Shown here: piece by piece, positions 34,952 through 44,268 of the stretch
How the letters are laid out: every line of letters starts with the position of its first letter
Position numbering within the stretch: the stretch's first letter is position 1
Assembly: GCF_900446695.1 (NCBI RefSeq)
Contig: NZ_UAVP01000009.1
Span: 2,501-66,500 of the forward strand
Reading direction: 5' to 3'
From: Capnocytophaga sputigena
GTDB taxonomy: Bacteria > Bacteroidota > Bacteroidia > Flavobacteriales > Flavobacteriaceae
Length of the DNA: 64,000 nt
The notes under the pieces: generated by a model
The model's database searches: none
Seen by the model: the letters and a program-made list of their open reading frames with translations, nothing else
What the model was told of the DNA's origin: nothing
Made by a program: the position numbers and the translations under genes

Positions 34952-36198
34952 TTTTGATATAAATTTAAAACCTCTTTATATATTTCTATTTGTTTAGGGG
35001 TATTAACTCCTTCTGTAAAATGTGTTAGAGCTTTTTCTCGAGCATTTTTTGAAAGGGACTCATAATTTTCATTATCTAAAACCCACTCAATTCCATTTTT
35101 TAAATCTTCACTATCAAAAGGTTGAGCTAAATATCCATTGATTTTATGGTCTATGATATCAGGTTGTCCTGTAGTGTTAAAAGCTACAACAGGAGTTCCA
35201 CAACAAATAGATTCCAAGGCGGTTTGGACTAAGTTGTCTTGTCGGCTTGGTACTATCATCACATCAGCGCAACTATAGAGAGTAACTAAACTTATGTCAT
35301 CATATAAACGCCCAGTATAGTGAATTTTAAAAGGTAGATCACTTTTTTCCTTAGGAGCTGAACTGCCGAAGACAATAATTTCTACATCTTCTCTTTTCAA
35401 TTGTTTAAGTGCGGCTAAAAGGAGATCATACCCTTTTCTTTTATCACCAGTAGCATTCATCGCTCCAAAAAGTATTAACTTTTTGTCTTTTGGTAGATGC
35501 CATAAATCTCGAGCTACATTTTTATCCACAGGTTTAAAAATATCGGTATCGAGTACATAAGGCAAAAGGTAATGAGGTTTATCTTTTAATAATGAACTTT
35601 TTTTAGATTCGTTGTATAACCATCTGCTTGGAGCGATAATATTCAAAGATTTTATTCTTTGATAAGTTTTGTTTTTTCGTTCCCATCCTTTTCTACTCAA
35701 ATCATTTTCTTTATGAGAGTTGAGTACTTTTGAATTACCACATTTTTCAGTGTAATGCGCTTGTCCTTCATCATAGTGCTCTCCTCCTGTAAATGCCCAC
35801 ATATCGTGTAATGTCCATACGATAGGCTGTTTTATTTTAGCAAGATCTTCTATACGAAGCATTCCTCCACATATCCAATGTAAGTGTACGATATCAGGAT
35901 TAATTTCATTAATTCTATCGACTACTTTACTAAAAGGTACCCAAGCAGCTGAAAAAGGAGTTTTGGTTCTATTTTTATATTTTTTGATAGGGAGCACATC
36001 CAAATAAGGGCGTAAGAATTTAAAAATCACTCCTAATTTTGTTTTCCATACAGATTGTACAGTATAATCATCACCTCCTTTAGAATGTACCAACATTTGG
36101 CTATCTATGCCTTCTTTTAATAGAGCTTTATGTATGCGATAGGCAGCTCGTGTAGCTCCTCCTTCTACATCACTTATATTGATATGTAATACTTTCAT
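34948..36198 (-). CDS. Family 4 glycosyltransferase
   Basis: 416 residues. The HINISDVEGGATRAAYRIHKAL start, HLHWICGGMLRIEDL, WTLHDMWAFTGGEHY (donor/acceptor His), LFGAMNATGDKRKGYDLL and PSRQDNLVQTALESICCGTPV are typical of the GT4 group with the HLHW motif. The ATG at 36198 overlaps the upstream TGA by one base; a GTG one codon earlier is also possible. Confidence 0.93.
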   Translation of the reverse strand: MKVLHINISDVEGGATRAAYRIHKALLKEGIDSQMLVHSKGGDDYTVQSVWKTKLGVIFKFLRPYLDVLPIKKYKNRTKTPFSAAWVPFSKVVDRINEINPDIVHLHWICGGMLRIEDLAKIKQPIVWTLHDMWAFTGGEHYDEGQAHYTEKCGNSKVLNSHKENDLSRKGWERKNKTYQRIKSLNIIAPSRWLYNESKKSSLLKDKPHYLLPYVLDTDIFKPVDKNVARDLWHLPKDKKLILFGAMNATGDKRKGYDLLLAALKQLKREDVEIIVFGSSAPKEKSDLPFKIHYTGRLYDDISLVTLYSCADVMIVPSRQDNLVQTALESICCGTPVVAFNTTGQPDIIDHKINGYLAQPFDSEDLKNGIEWVLDNENYESLSKNAREKALTHFTEGVNTPKQIEIYKEVLNLYQK

Positions 36199-37208
36199 CA
36201 CAAATTATTTAATTCTATTATCTTTTTTCTTTTTAATAGGGGAAAGATTTTATAAGCCATAAGCATTCCTAATTTGAAAGCTAAACGGTCTATGAATTGT
36301 ATTTTTGTTTCCTTTTCCTCTATATAGGTATCTACTTGAGGGTCATTTACTTTGAAATAACTTTTATATCCTTTTATATAAAAACAATCATAAGCTTTAA
36401 AAAAGTGCTTCAAAAACCATTGGTATATAAAGAGATAATTTTTTGTAATACCTTTTATAATTTTTTTGTTTGACTCTATCATCTGTAGAGCTGTGCTGAA
36501 TTTTATACTTTCATTTTCTGATATCCTATATAGAGTAGAATATCCTAAAATTTTATGCGAAATTCCTTTAGATGCCAATCGCACATATAATTCATAATCA
36601 GAGCAGGGATAATAAGCGTCATCAAATCCATCTAGAGCTATTAGAGTTTCTTTCTTAAATAAAGCTCCTGTTATATTGGCAATGTTATCAAATTGAAAGT
36701 CATAAGGTTTTAAACGGAAAGTCTTTACATTATTAACTTTTTTTATAGGAATGTGTTCCTTTATATCAAAAGTTTGCTTTTCTAAATATATACTATCTAC
36801 TTTATAGTCAATTTTTTTTAAAATTAGACCTAAGGTTTCTACGTAATCATTATACAGCAAATCATCATCGTGAAGCATTACCACAAAGTTCGTTTGAGCG
36901 AGTTCAAAAAGTTTGTTCCAATTGCCTGTCATCCCTACATTCTCAGTGTTTTTATAATAAAATAGATGAGGAATAGCTTCATATTCTTGTAACAATTGTT
37001 CTGTTTCGCACTCTCGCTCAGGGTTATTGTCTACTACCATTATAGCAAAAGGGAAGTTTGTTTGCTGTGCTAAGCAACTCTCAAGGGTCTCTCTAAGCAA
37101 GTGAGCTCGCTTGTAGGTGGGGATTGCTATTGTAATCTGTGCTCCTTCAGGAACAACTCCTTGCTTTATAGCTATAGAGGGTATTTGGTTTACAGCTGTA
37201 TATCTCAT
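36198..37208 (-). CDS. Family 2 glycosyltransferase
   Basis: 336 residues. ITIAIPTYKRAHLLRETLESCL, VDNNPERECETEQLL, and MLHDDDLLYNDYVE (metal-binding DDD) show GT2; the C-terminal DAYYPCSDYELYVRLASKG is the usual acceptor-side region. Overlaps wzx by one base. Confidence 0.92.
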   Translation of the reverse strand: MRYTAVNQIPSIAIKQGVVPEGAQITIAIPTYKRAHLLRETLESCLAQQTNFPFAIMVVDNNPERECETEQLLQEYEAIPHLFYYKNTENVGMTGNWNKLFELAQTNFVVMLHDDDLLYNDYVETLGLILKKIDYKVDSIYLEKQTFDIKEHIPIKKVNNVKTFRLKPYDFQFDNIANITGALFKKETLIALDGFDDAYYPCSDYELYVRLASKGISHKILGYSTLYRISENESIKFSTALQMIESNKKIIKGITKNYLFIYQWFLKHFFKAYDCFYIKGYKSYFKVNDPQVDTYIEEKETKIQFIDRLAFKLGMLMAYKIFPLLKRKKIIELNNL

Positions 37209-38617
37209 TAAAAAATAGTTTTTAGTTTGTAATAAGTTTCTCGTACACCTATATGTACGAATTGGAACATTGTGAGTTTAAATTCTCTAAGAATAACTAG
37301 AGGCCATTTCCAATTGTTGTACACCACTTGGCAAAATCCTTGTACAAGGACTAAGCCTAAAATTCCCCAAGAGGTATATTTTAATACTATAAAACTTCCT
37401 ATTGCGATCCCAATTCCTGCTAAAAGAGCAGGTTTGACAAAAGGAATATTATTCTTGCTGATAATAGCTGTTGCAAAATGTGAGTGATTGTTTTCTAAAA
37501 GTACAACTATTATATAAAGACAAAGAATCAATTTATTAGGCAGAAAAGCATTTGAGTGTATGTAACCTAAAACTGTATTGCCTCCAAAGAGCAAAATACA
37601 TCCTCCTAAAACAAATAAAATATAGAAGATGACCATACTAAAAGAGAACAATCTTACAAAACCTTGTTGGTCACCTTCTACACGTAAGGCTGCAAATTTG
37701 GGTTGGAAAGTAATGAAAAAAGTAGTGGCTACTGCCGAGAGTATATTTACTAATTGCATCATCAAGCCATAAGAAGCTATTTCTTCATTAGATAAGTACA
37801 AACCTGCTAAGAACATACTAAATTTTGTAATGGCATAAGCTCCTACAAATACTAAACCTAATTTTTTAGCGTTATACCATATAATATCAAAAGTGGCACT
37901 GATTTCTTCCTTGCTAATATTGTAAGGTTTCAACTGGGTTCTAAAGTCTTCTGTAAAAAGGAATCGATAACACAACATTCTATTTACAAAAGGAGCTATA
38001 AAATTTGCTAATACAACTCCCATTAATCCCCATCCTATATACAAAAACAAAAAAGTAAGCCCTATATAAACAATCCGAGAGGCGAGTAAAGCTATTTTAG
38101 TTTCTTTGATAGCCCCTTTTCCCGTCAGTAGGAAATTGTAATATTCATAATAAATAGTAAAAGCTGTAGAAAGCGAAAAAAGTATCCAAATAGGCAATGA
38201 GTGGGCTACTGAATGAAAGCCATCTGTAACCTTGTAAATATACAAACTTCCAACAGTTAGCATTATCAGTAGCACTAACAATGCTAAACGGAGATAGACA
38301 TACTGACCTACTTTTACGAGAGTAGCTATTAATCGGTAGTTGATAGCTACTTCTCCAAAGGGGGCATCTTCTATTCCTTCTTTTTTTAGTGTTTGAGCAC
38401 CTCCGTATACATAGCTTACATTACGACTAAATTGAGGTGAAAAGCCAAAGTCGAAAAGGAGTACTAAAGATGAAACTGTTAGAAAAATATAGTTGAGTGC
38501 AATTTCTTCTACAGTTAGTATTTTTAAAATAAGAGGTAGGGTAATGAGCCCAGAAGCTAAACTAAAGAACTGCGCTATATAATTCCAAAGTACATCTGTT
38601 TTAGTTATCTTTATCAT
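37208..38617 (-). CDS. wzx: Wzx-type polysaccharide flippase
   Basis: 469 residues with 12-14 membrane helices in the pattern of the MATE/PST superfamily. It begins KITKTDVLWNYIAQFFSLASGLITLPLIL, as in oligosaccharide repeat-unit transporters, and has FDFGFSPQFSRNVSYVYGGA after helix 2. Together with the EpsG-like gene it indicates Wzx/Wzy-dependent assembly. Start overlaps the upstream gene's stop (ATGA). Confidence 0.9.
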   Translation of the reverse strand: MIKITKTDVLWNYIAQFFSLASGLITLPLILKILTVEEIALNYIFLTVSSLVLLFDFGFSPQFSRNVSYVYGGAQTLKKEGIEDAPFGEVAINYRLIATLVKVGQYVYLRLALLVLLIMLTVGSLYIYKVTDGFHSVAHSLPIWILFSLSTAFTIYYEYYNFLLTGKGAIKETKIALLASRIVYIGLTFLFLYIGWGLMGVVLANFIAPFVNRMLCYRFLFTEDFRTQLKPYNISKEEISATFDIIWYNAKKLGLVFVGAYAITKFSMFLAGLYLSNEEIASYGLMMQLVNILSAVATTFFITFQPKFAALRVEGDQQGFVRLFSFSMVIFYILFVLGGCILLFGGNTVLGYIHSNAFLPNKLILCLYIIVVLLENNHSHFATAIISKNNIPFVKPALLAGIGIAIGSFIVLKYTSWGILGLVLVQGFCQVVYNNWKWPLVILREFKLTMFQFVHIGVRETYYKLKTIF

Positions 38618-39492
38618 ACATTTATTCCTTCAACTAGCGAAATTTCTGCTTTCCAATTAGGTAGTTTTTCTCCCTTATCCCACACTTTCATAACCTCTCT
38701 TTTTCTATAAGGTCGTTTACCAAAAGTAATATTTAATTTTTTATTCGTTTGTCGTTCAAAAATCTGAACTATTTCTTTTAATGTATAGATCTCATCTGAA
38801 ACTACGGCATAATGTTTATGCTTATTTATTTGCTGTGTTTCTAACATCTCAAAAGCTAATATAAAGGCTTTACAAACATCGGAGATGTGTACTAAACTTA
38901 ACTGTTGTTCACCTGCTGACATATCTAAAGCAGTACCTTCTGTAGCAACTTTTTTAAGTAGATTCATCAGTTTGGGTCGTGTGTCGTTTTCACCATAAGT
39001 ATCAAACAACACTAAAGTTATTACTTTAAAATCTCCTGCTTGTATGTAATACTCTATTATAGCCTCAAAAGCTTGTTTAGTAGCAGCATATAGACATACA
39101 GGGTTATAATCATCATTATTGTAGTATTGCCAAGAGGTGCCTGTATTTATTAAGTTTTTTACATTAGCCTCTTTCATAGCTTCCAAAAGTTGTGTAGAAA
39201 ATAATATATTGCTATTTATCAATGTATCTACTTCTTCTGTTTTATGCTCTGCAATAAATTTAGAAGCTAAATGAAATACTCCTATGGGCTGTATTTTCTT
39301 AAAAAAAGAAACCATTTGCATTATATCTCCTGAATATCTGAAAATATGGGTTTCATCTATTTTTTTTAGAGAGGAAAAATCTGATTCCAATCGGATGATT
39401 ACAAATACTTCATAGCCCTTTTCTAATAGAGCATTTACTAAATGAGATCCTACGAATCCTGTAGCACCTGTTACTACTACTCGCTTTTTCAT
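38614..39492 (-). CDS. NAD(P)-dependent reductase of CDP-3,6-dideoxyhexose (AscF/RfbJ-like)
   Basis: 292 residues, short-chain dehydrogenase/epimerase fold: VVVTGATGFVGSHL (residues 5-18), NTGTSWQYY, LYAATK (catalytic Tyr/Lys). Its place directly after the ddhC gene and a 5-epimerase-like gene matches the last step of CDP-ascarylose (AscF) or CDP-abequose (RfbJ) synthesis, which is reduction at C4. The stereochemistry of the product cannot be read from the sequence. Alternative: a different sugar epimerase. Confidence 0.78.
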   Translation of the reverse strand: MKKRVVVTGATGFVGSHLVNALLEKGYEVFVIIRLESDFSSLKKIDETHIFRYSGDIMQMVSFFKKIQPIGVFHLASKFIAEHKTEEVDTLINSNILFSTQLLEAMKEANVKNLINTGTSWQYYNNDDYNPVCLYAATKQAFEAIIEYYIQAGDFKVITLVLFDTYGENDTRPKLMNLLKKVATEGTALDMSAGEQQLSLVHISDVCKAFILAFEMLETQQINKHKHYAVVSDEIYTLKEIVQIFERQTNKKLNITFGKRPYRKREVMKVWDKGEKLPNWKAEISLVEGINV

Positions 39493-39493
39493 T

Positions 39494-40039
39494 TTAAAAA
39501 GGGTTTATAGTTGAAAAATCATCTAAAGTAGGGAAAGATAAATCTCTTGTGGAAAGTATGGGTTTTTCTAAATCCCAATTAAATCCAAAGCTATTGTAAT
39601 GTATCCCTGCATCACTAGTAGGATTATAAGTTGTACCTACATTATACATCATTATAGTATTGTTTTCTAATGATTTAAAACCGTGTGCTAATCCTTTAGG
39701 GATATAGACACTTTTATGGTTTTTATCGCTCAACTCAATAGAGATGTATTGTTTGTAAGTTTTGGATTCTTTTCGTAAATCGAGCACTACATCTATAACA
39801 CTCCCTGATATTACATATACTAATTTCTGATGGTCATCAGGAGGCAACTGAAAGTGCATCCCTCTTATCACATTTTTGTTAGAAATTGAGTAATAACTTT
39901 CATTTATTTGAAAATCAATACCTTTTTGATTTAAAAAATCTGTGTTAAATGTTTTTACAAATAATCCTCTATCATCAAAAGCATTAAAATTTTCTATTAT
40001 GTAAACCCCCTCAATAGAAGTTGGTATAATTGTTTTCAT
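39494..40039 (-). CDS. RmlC-family epimerase, probably acting on CDP-4-keto-3,6-dideoxyglucose
   Basis: 181 residues of the cupin sugar epimerase family: FDDRGLFVKTF, NVIRGMHFQ with His62, VISGSVIDVVLDLRKES, IPKGLAHGF, MYNVGTTYNPTSDAGI. By sequence it could be called a dTDP-4-dehydrorhamnose epimerase. It sits between ddhC and the reductase gene, however, which is the place of ascE, the 5-epimerase of CDP-ascarylose synthesis. Another RmlC homologue is already present at 17187. Confidence 0.78.
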   Translation of the reverse strand: MKTIIPTSIEGVYIIENFNAFDDRGLFVKTFNTDFLNQKGIDFQINESYYSISNKNVIRGMHFQLPPDDHQKLVYVISGSVIDVVLDLRKESKTYKQYISIELSDKNHKSVYIPKGLAHGFKSLENNTIMMYNVGTTYNPTSDAGIHYNSFGFNWDLEKPILSTRDLSFPTLDDFSTINPF

Positions 40040-40042
40040 TTC

Positions 40043-41356
40043 TTAGAAATTTACTCCAAAATATTCTTCTAATTTTTCTGCGATATAGTCTAATTGTTCT
40101 TCACCTAAAGCTGGATAAATACCTACCCAAAAGGTTTGATTCATTGTGATATCGGTATTAGTAAGGTCTCCTACTACACGGTATTCCACTCCTTGGAAAT
40201 AAGGCTGCTTAGTGAGGTTACCCGCAAACAGCAAACGTGTACCTATCTTGTGCTGGTCTAAGAAGCGGAGCAAATCTACCCGTGCAGTGCCTGCATCTTC
40301 TTTAAGGGTGATAGTAAAACCAAACCACGAAGGGTCGCTATTGGGGGTTGCCTCTGGCAGATATAAAAAGTCAGTAAGCGTTTGGAGTCGCTCTTTGAGG
40401 TAGGCGAAATTTTTACGGCGTTTTTCTATAAACTCCTCTACGTGGTCTAACTGTGCTAAGCCACAAGCGGCTTGCATGTCGCTGATTTTTAGGTTGTAAC
40501 CTATATGTGAATACACGTATTTATGGTCGTAACCAAAAGGCAAATCGCCGTGCTGTTGTGAAAATCTACAATTGCAAGTGTTGTCTTTCCCTGGTGCGCA
40601 ATAGCAATCACGACCCCAGTCGCGGAAAGACTCGGCTATGGTTTTTAGCTCTGCATTATTAGTGAAAACAGCACCTCCCTCGCCCATAGTGATATGGTGA
40701 GCTGGATAGAAACTAAGTGTGGCAATATCGCCAAAAGTTCCTACTTTTTGTCCGTTGTAAGTAGCGCCGAGTGCATCGCAACAGTCTTCTACGAGCCAAA
40801 GGTTATATTTCTCACAAAGGGCTTTTATTTTCTCTAAGTTGAAAGGATTCCCTAAAGTATGAGCGAGCATAATCGCCTTGGTTTTAGGGGTGATAGCTTG
40901 TTCTATAAGGTCGGCGTTTACATTGTGAGTATGTAGGTCTACATCTACAAATACTGGTACAGCCCCGAACTGTATAATAGGGTTCACTGTAGTAGGGAAT
41001 CCTGCTGCTACGCCTATTACTTCATCACCTTTTTTGATAGCACGATCACCTAATTTAGGCGAAGTGAGGGTATTGAAGGCTACTAAGTTAGCTGAAGAAC
41101 CTGAATTTACTGTAATGCAGTATTTCACCCCTAGGAAGGCGGCTAACTTCTGTTCAAATGCAGCATTAAAGCGTCCTGTGGTGAGCCAAGCGTCGAGTGA
41201 GGCAGCGACCATATTTTGGAGTTCCTGCTCACCGATTACTTTTCCTGAAGGAGGGATTACTGTTTTTCCTGCTTCAAAGGGTTTGGGTTTGTAAGCCTCT
41301 TCAGCATATTGGGTTACTAATTTTGCTATTTCTTCTCTAATTGTTTCTAATGACAT
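40043..41356 (-). CDS. ddhC: CDP-4-keto-6-deoxyglucose 3-dehydrase (E1)
   Basis: Removes the C3 hydroxyl of CDP-4-keto-6-deoxyglucose using PMP and a [2Fe-2S] cluster. 437 residues, the family length. Aminotransferase fold, but the usual PLP lysine is replaced by histidine: PAHHITMGEG with His220, as in the studied E1. The cluster motif C-X57-C-X1-C-X7-C is met exactly by Cys193, Cys251, Cys253 and Cys261. It is three bases upstream of the epimerase gene and follows ddhB. Also known as rfbH or ascC. Confidence 0.97.
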   Translation of the reverse strand: MSLETIREEIAKLVTQYAEEAYKPKPFEAGKTVIPPSGKVIGEQELQNMVAASLDAWLTTGRFNAAFEQKLAAFLGVKYCITVNSGSSANLVAFNTLTSPKLGDRAIKKGDEVIGVAAGFPTTVNPIIQFGAVPVFVDVDLHTHNVNADLIEQAITPKTKAIMLAHTLGNPFNLEKIKALCEKYNLWLVEDCCDALGATYNGQKVGTFGDIATLSFYPAHHITMGEGGAVFTNNAELKTIAESFRDWGRDCYCAPGKDNTCNCRFSQQHGDLPFGYDHKYVYSHIGYNLKISDMQAACGLAQLDHVEEFIEKRRKNFAYLKERLQTLTDFLYLPEATPNSDPSWFGFTITLKEDAGTARVDLLRFLDQHKIGTRLLFAGNLTKQPYFQGVEYRVVGDLTNTDITMNQTFWVGIYPALGEEQLDYIAEKLEEYFGVNF

Positions 41357-41401
41357 ATTTTCTTTTTTGATTATAAAAGTTTTCAGCTTGCGCTGATGGG
41401 G

Positions 41402-42472
41402 TTAGGATTCCATATATCCTTTGATTTCATATAAGCATCGGGTTTGCATATCTGCTCCTTGTAACCAAGAGCGATGCCAGTGTACGATTTTCTCTAAAGT
41501 ATCGGCAAGTCGCCATTGAGGATGCCATTTAAGTCGGGTGGCAGCTTTAGAACAGTCGAGTTTCAAGAAATTAGCTTCGTGAGGCTGTTCGCTCTTGTCC
41601 CATTCATAACGAGCTCCTTCGCCCCAAAATTGTACCATTTTCTCTAATATCCATTGTACTGATTGGCAATCGTCGTCCTTAGGTCCAAAATTCCAACCTT
41701 CGGCAAAGGCATTGCCTTCATTATATAATCGTTCAGCTAATACTAAATAGCCTGAAAGGGGTTCCAAAACGTGTTGCCACGGACGGGTGGATAGTGGGTT
41801 GCGGATGATTACAGGTTGTTGTTTTTCGAAAGCGCGCAAGATATCGGGTATTAATCTATCGTCAGCCCAATCGCCACCTCCTATCACATTACCTGCACGG
41901 GCTGAGGCTACTGCTGCGGTATCGTTAGTATAAAAAAACGAACGGCGATAGGCAGAGACTACTAACTCAGCACAGCCTTTGCTATTGCTATAAGGGTCGT
42001 GTCCGCCCATAGGTTCGTTTTCACGATAGCCCCATTCCCATTCGCGGTTCTCATAACACTTATCGGTAGTGATGATTACCACTGATTTTAGGTTAGAGGC
42101 ATAACGAGCTGCTTCTAAAACGTTTACCGTACCCATTACATTGGTACTATAAGTGTCTACAGGTTCTTTGTAGGAAAGTCGGACTAAAGGTTGGGCAGCT
42201 AAGTGTAACAGCACATCGGGATTGAAAGCACGTATGCTTTGTGATAGCTGCTGGAGGTTGCGAATGTCGCCTATTTCAGTTTGCATATTGTCACCTACTT
42301 TAGCTACTTCAAAGAGGGCGGGCTGGGTAGGAGGGGTTAATGAAAATCCTTTTACTTCGGCTCCCATCAGTTGTAGCCATAGTGATAGCCACGAACCTTT
42401 GAAGCCCGTGTGCCCTGTAACAAATACGCGTTTGCCTTTCCAAAATTGTGGGTTTACTTTTCCTATTGCCAT
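41402..42472 (-). CDS. ddhB: CDP-glucose 4,6-dehydratase
   Basis: Makes CDP-4-keto-6-deoxyglucose. About 356 residues. [18 protein letters not shown] (NAD fold), [34 protein letters not shown] and DPYSNSKG (Tyr/Lys) are diagnostic of RfbG. The ATG at 42472 is chosen; the frame is also open to a TTG at 42481. It overlaps the end of ddhA by 10 bases. Also known as rfbG or ascB. Confidence 0.97.
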   Translation of the reverse strand: MAIGKVNPQFWKGKRVFVTGHTGFKGSWLSLWLQLMGAEVKGFSLTPPTQPALFEVAKVGDNMQTEIGDIRNLQQLSQSIRAFNPDVLLHLAAQPLVRLSYKEPVDTYSTNVMGTVNVLEAARYASNLKSVVIITTDKCYENREWEWGYRENEPMGGHDPYSNSKGCAELVVSAYRRSFFYTNDTAAVASARAGNVIGGGDWADDRLIPDILRAFEKQQPVIIRNPLSTRPWQHVLEPLSGYLVLAERLYNEGNAFAEGWNFGPKDDDCQSVQWILEKMVQFWGEGARYEWDKSEQPHEANFLKLDCSKAATRLKWHPQWRLADTLEKIVHWHRSWLQGADMQTRCLYEIKGYMES

Positions 42473-43236
42473 ACTTTCCAAGGAGCTTTATCGTTTTGCC
42501 ATAATTCTTCTAAGAGCATTTTATCGCGGAGGGTATCCATTGGTTGCCAGAAACCTTCGTGTTTGTAGCTCATCAGCTGTCCGTCGGCAGCTAATCCTTT
42601 GAGAGGTTCTTGTTCCCAAATTGTATTATCGTCTTTGATGCGCTCTATCACTTTGGGAGAAAGCACAAAGAAACCTCCGTTTATGAGAGCACCATCGCCT
42701 TTGGGTTTTTCTTGAAACTTCATAATCTGATTGTCTATTATATCTAAAGCTCCAAAGCGCCCTGGGGGATAGACAGCTGTGAGGGTGGCTTGCTTGCCGT
42801 GTGCTTCATGGAATGCCACTAATTTAGCGATATCTATATCAGCTACCCCATCGCCATAAGTAAAACAGAAAGCTTCATCGTTTTCAATGTATTGCAAAAC
42901 ACGTTTGAGGCGACCTCCCGTCATTGAATGTTCCCCTGTATCAATAAGGGTAACTTTCCAAGGTTCGGCGCGTTTTTGGTGTACGTGCATCTCGTTGTTT
43001 GCCATATCGAAAGTGATATCCGATTGGTGCATAAAGTAATTGGCGAAGTACTCTTTGATGATATATCCTTTGTATCCACAACAGATGATGAACTCGTTGA
43101 TACCATAGTGTGAATAGATTTTGAGGATATGCCACAAGATGGGCATTCCTCCTATTTCTACCATTGGTTTGGGACGTATGGCGGTTTCTTCACTGAGGCG
43201 TGTACCGAGACCGCCTGCTAATATTACTGCTTTCAT
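42463..43236 (-). CDS. ddhA: Glucose-1-phosphate cytidylyltransferase
   Basis: Makes CDP-glucose from glucose-1-phosphate and CTP. 257 residues. [20 protein letters not shown] followed by [10 protein letters not shown] is the nucleotidyltransferase signature; HMTGGRLKR-like (SMTGGRLKR), [11 protein letters not shown] and FQEKPKGDG are RfbF features. The ATG at 43236 is chosen over the longer frame because it gives the family start. Also known as rfbF or ascA. Confidence 0.97.
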   Translation of the reverse strand: MKAVILAGGLGTRLSEETAIRPKPMVEIGGMPILWHILKIYSHYGINEFIICCGYKGYIIKEYFANYFMHQSDITFDMANNEMHVHQKRAEPWKVTLIDTGEHSMTGGRLKRVLQYIENDEAFCFTYGDGVADIDIAKLVAFHEAHGKQATLTAVYPPGRFGALDIIDNQIMKFQEKPKGDGALINGGFFVLSPKVIERIKDDNTIWEQEPLKGLAADGQLMSYKHEGFWQPMDTLRDKMLLEELWQNDKAPWKVWQ

Positions 43237-43272
43237 AAAAATTAATCTACTTATTGCTTGAAAATTAATCAC

Positions 43273-44262
43273 TTATTTGCCTGCAACAAATGCATCAGCG
43301 AAAAAATTTTCTTCTTTCAATCCTTGTTTAGTGAGAAGTTCCTGAGCGCTTTGTATCATTGCCTCGCTACCACAAGCATACACTTGCGCTGTAGGCCAAC
43401 TGATAGCCTGCGCTGAAGCTATCTCTTGCACATACCCTTTTGCTCCTTGCCAATCGTCCTCACGAGTCAATACGGGTATATACTCAAAATGACCAAAAGT
43501 AAAATCAGGCTTCCAAAATAAGTCTTCTTTTTTTCTTCCTCCCCACAAAAGCCACACTTTTTTATTAACTAATAATTCCGGACTGGCTTGCAGCTGTTCT
43601 AAAATGGCTTTTATAGGTGCAATACCAGTACCTGTAGCTAATAATACAATATCGGTGCATACTTCATTATGTCGGTAAAAGAAAGTGCCCAAAGGTCCCT
43701 CTACTCTAAGCAAATCATTAGGCTTAGCCTCATTAAACCAATAGTTGCTAAACAGTCCCCTTTCATAATTGCGAATAAAGAGTTTCAGGTGGTTACCTTC
43801 ATACTGACTATGACTAATAGAATAGCTGCGCTTATGTCCATTTCTGATAATATCTACATATTGCCCCGCTAAAAACTGAAAATCTACCTTAGGAGGCAAA
43901 CGCAACACTACTTCTACTATATGTGGGGTTAGTGCTGTAATGCTATTGATTTTACAAGGTGTTACTTGTGGTTTAGGCAATGTTACTGCCAAGTCTTCTA
44001 CGTCTAATACTACTTCTGATCTAGGAACTACATTGCAGGAGAGTACATAGCCTGCTGCTTTTTCTTCTGCTGTAAGGACTTGTTCATCTTGCAAATTCTC
44101 TACCTCACCCTCAAGTATTTTTACACGGCAACTGCTGCAACGGGCGTTGAGGCAAGAGTATTCCAAAGCAATACCACTATCCAAAGCGGCTTGTAGCAAA
44201 GAGGTGTTCTCTTCACAAGTATAAGACTTATTATTTTTTAAATATATAGTATACTGGTTCAA
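43273..44262 (-). CDS. ddhD: CDP-6-deoxy-delta-3,4-glucoseen reductase (E3)
   Basis: Supplies electrons to the E1 dehydrase from NADH. 329 residues: an N-terminal plant-type [2Fe-2S] ferredoxin domain (Cys37, Cys42, Cys45, Cys76), a flavin domain (KRSYSIS binds FAD), and an NAD domain (LLATGTGIAPIKAILEQL). The start seems to be TTG at 44262: no ATG occurs before the ferredoxin core. It lies six bases after the epimerase gene. Also known as rfbI or ascD. Confidence 0.93.
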   Translation of the reverse strand: MNQYTIYLKNNKSYTCEENTSLLQAALDSGIALEYSCLNARCSSCRVKILEGEVENLQDEQVLTAEEKAAGYVLSCNVVPRSEVVLDVEDLAVTLPKPQVTPCKINSITALTPHIVEVVLRLPPKVDFQFLAGQYVDIIRNGHKRSYSISHSQYEGNHLKLFIRNYERGLFSNYWFNEAKPNDLLRVEGPLGTFFYRHNEVCTDIVLLATGTGIAPIKAILEQLQASPELLVNKKVWLLWGGRKKEDLFWKPDFTFGHFEYIPVLTREDDWQGAKGYVQEIASAQAISWPTAQVYACGSEAMIQSAQELLTKQGLKEENFFADAFVAGK

Positions 44263-44268
44263 AATATA

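Noticed and set aside
42474-43272. Upstream starts for ddhA (43272) and ddhB (42481)
   Set aside because: The extra residues precede well-known family starts; the ddhB one would need TTG although an ATG is three codons on.
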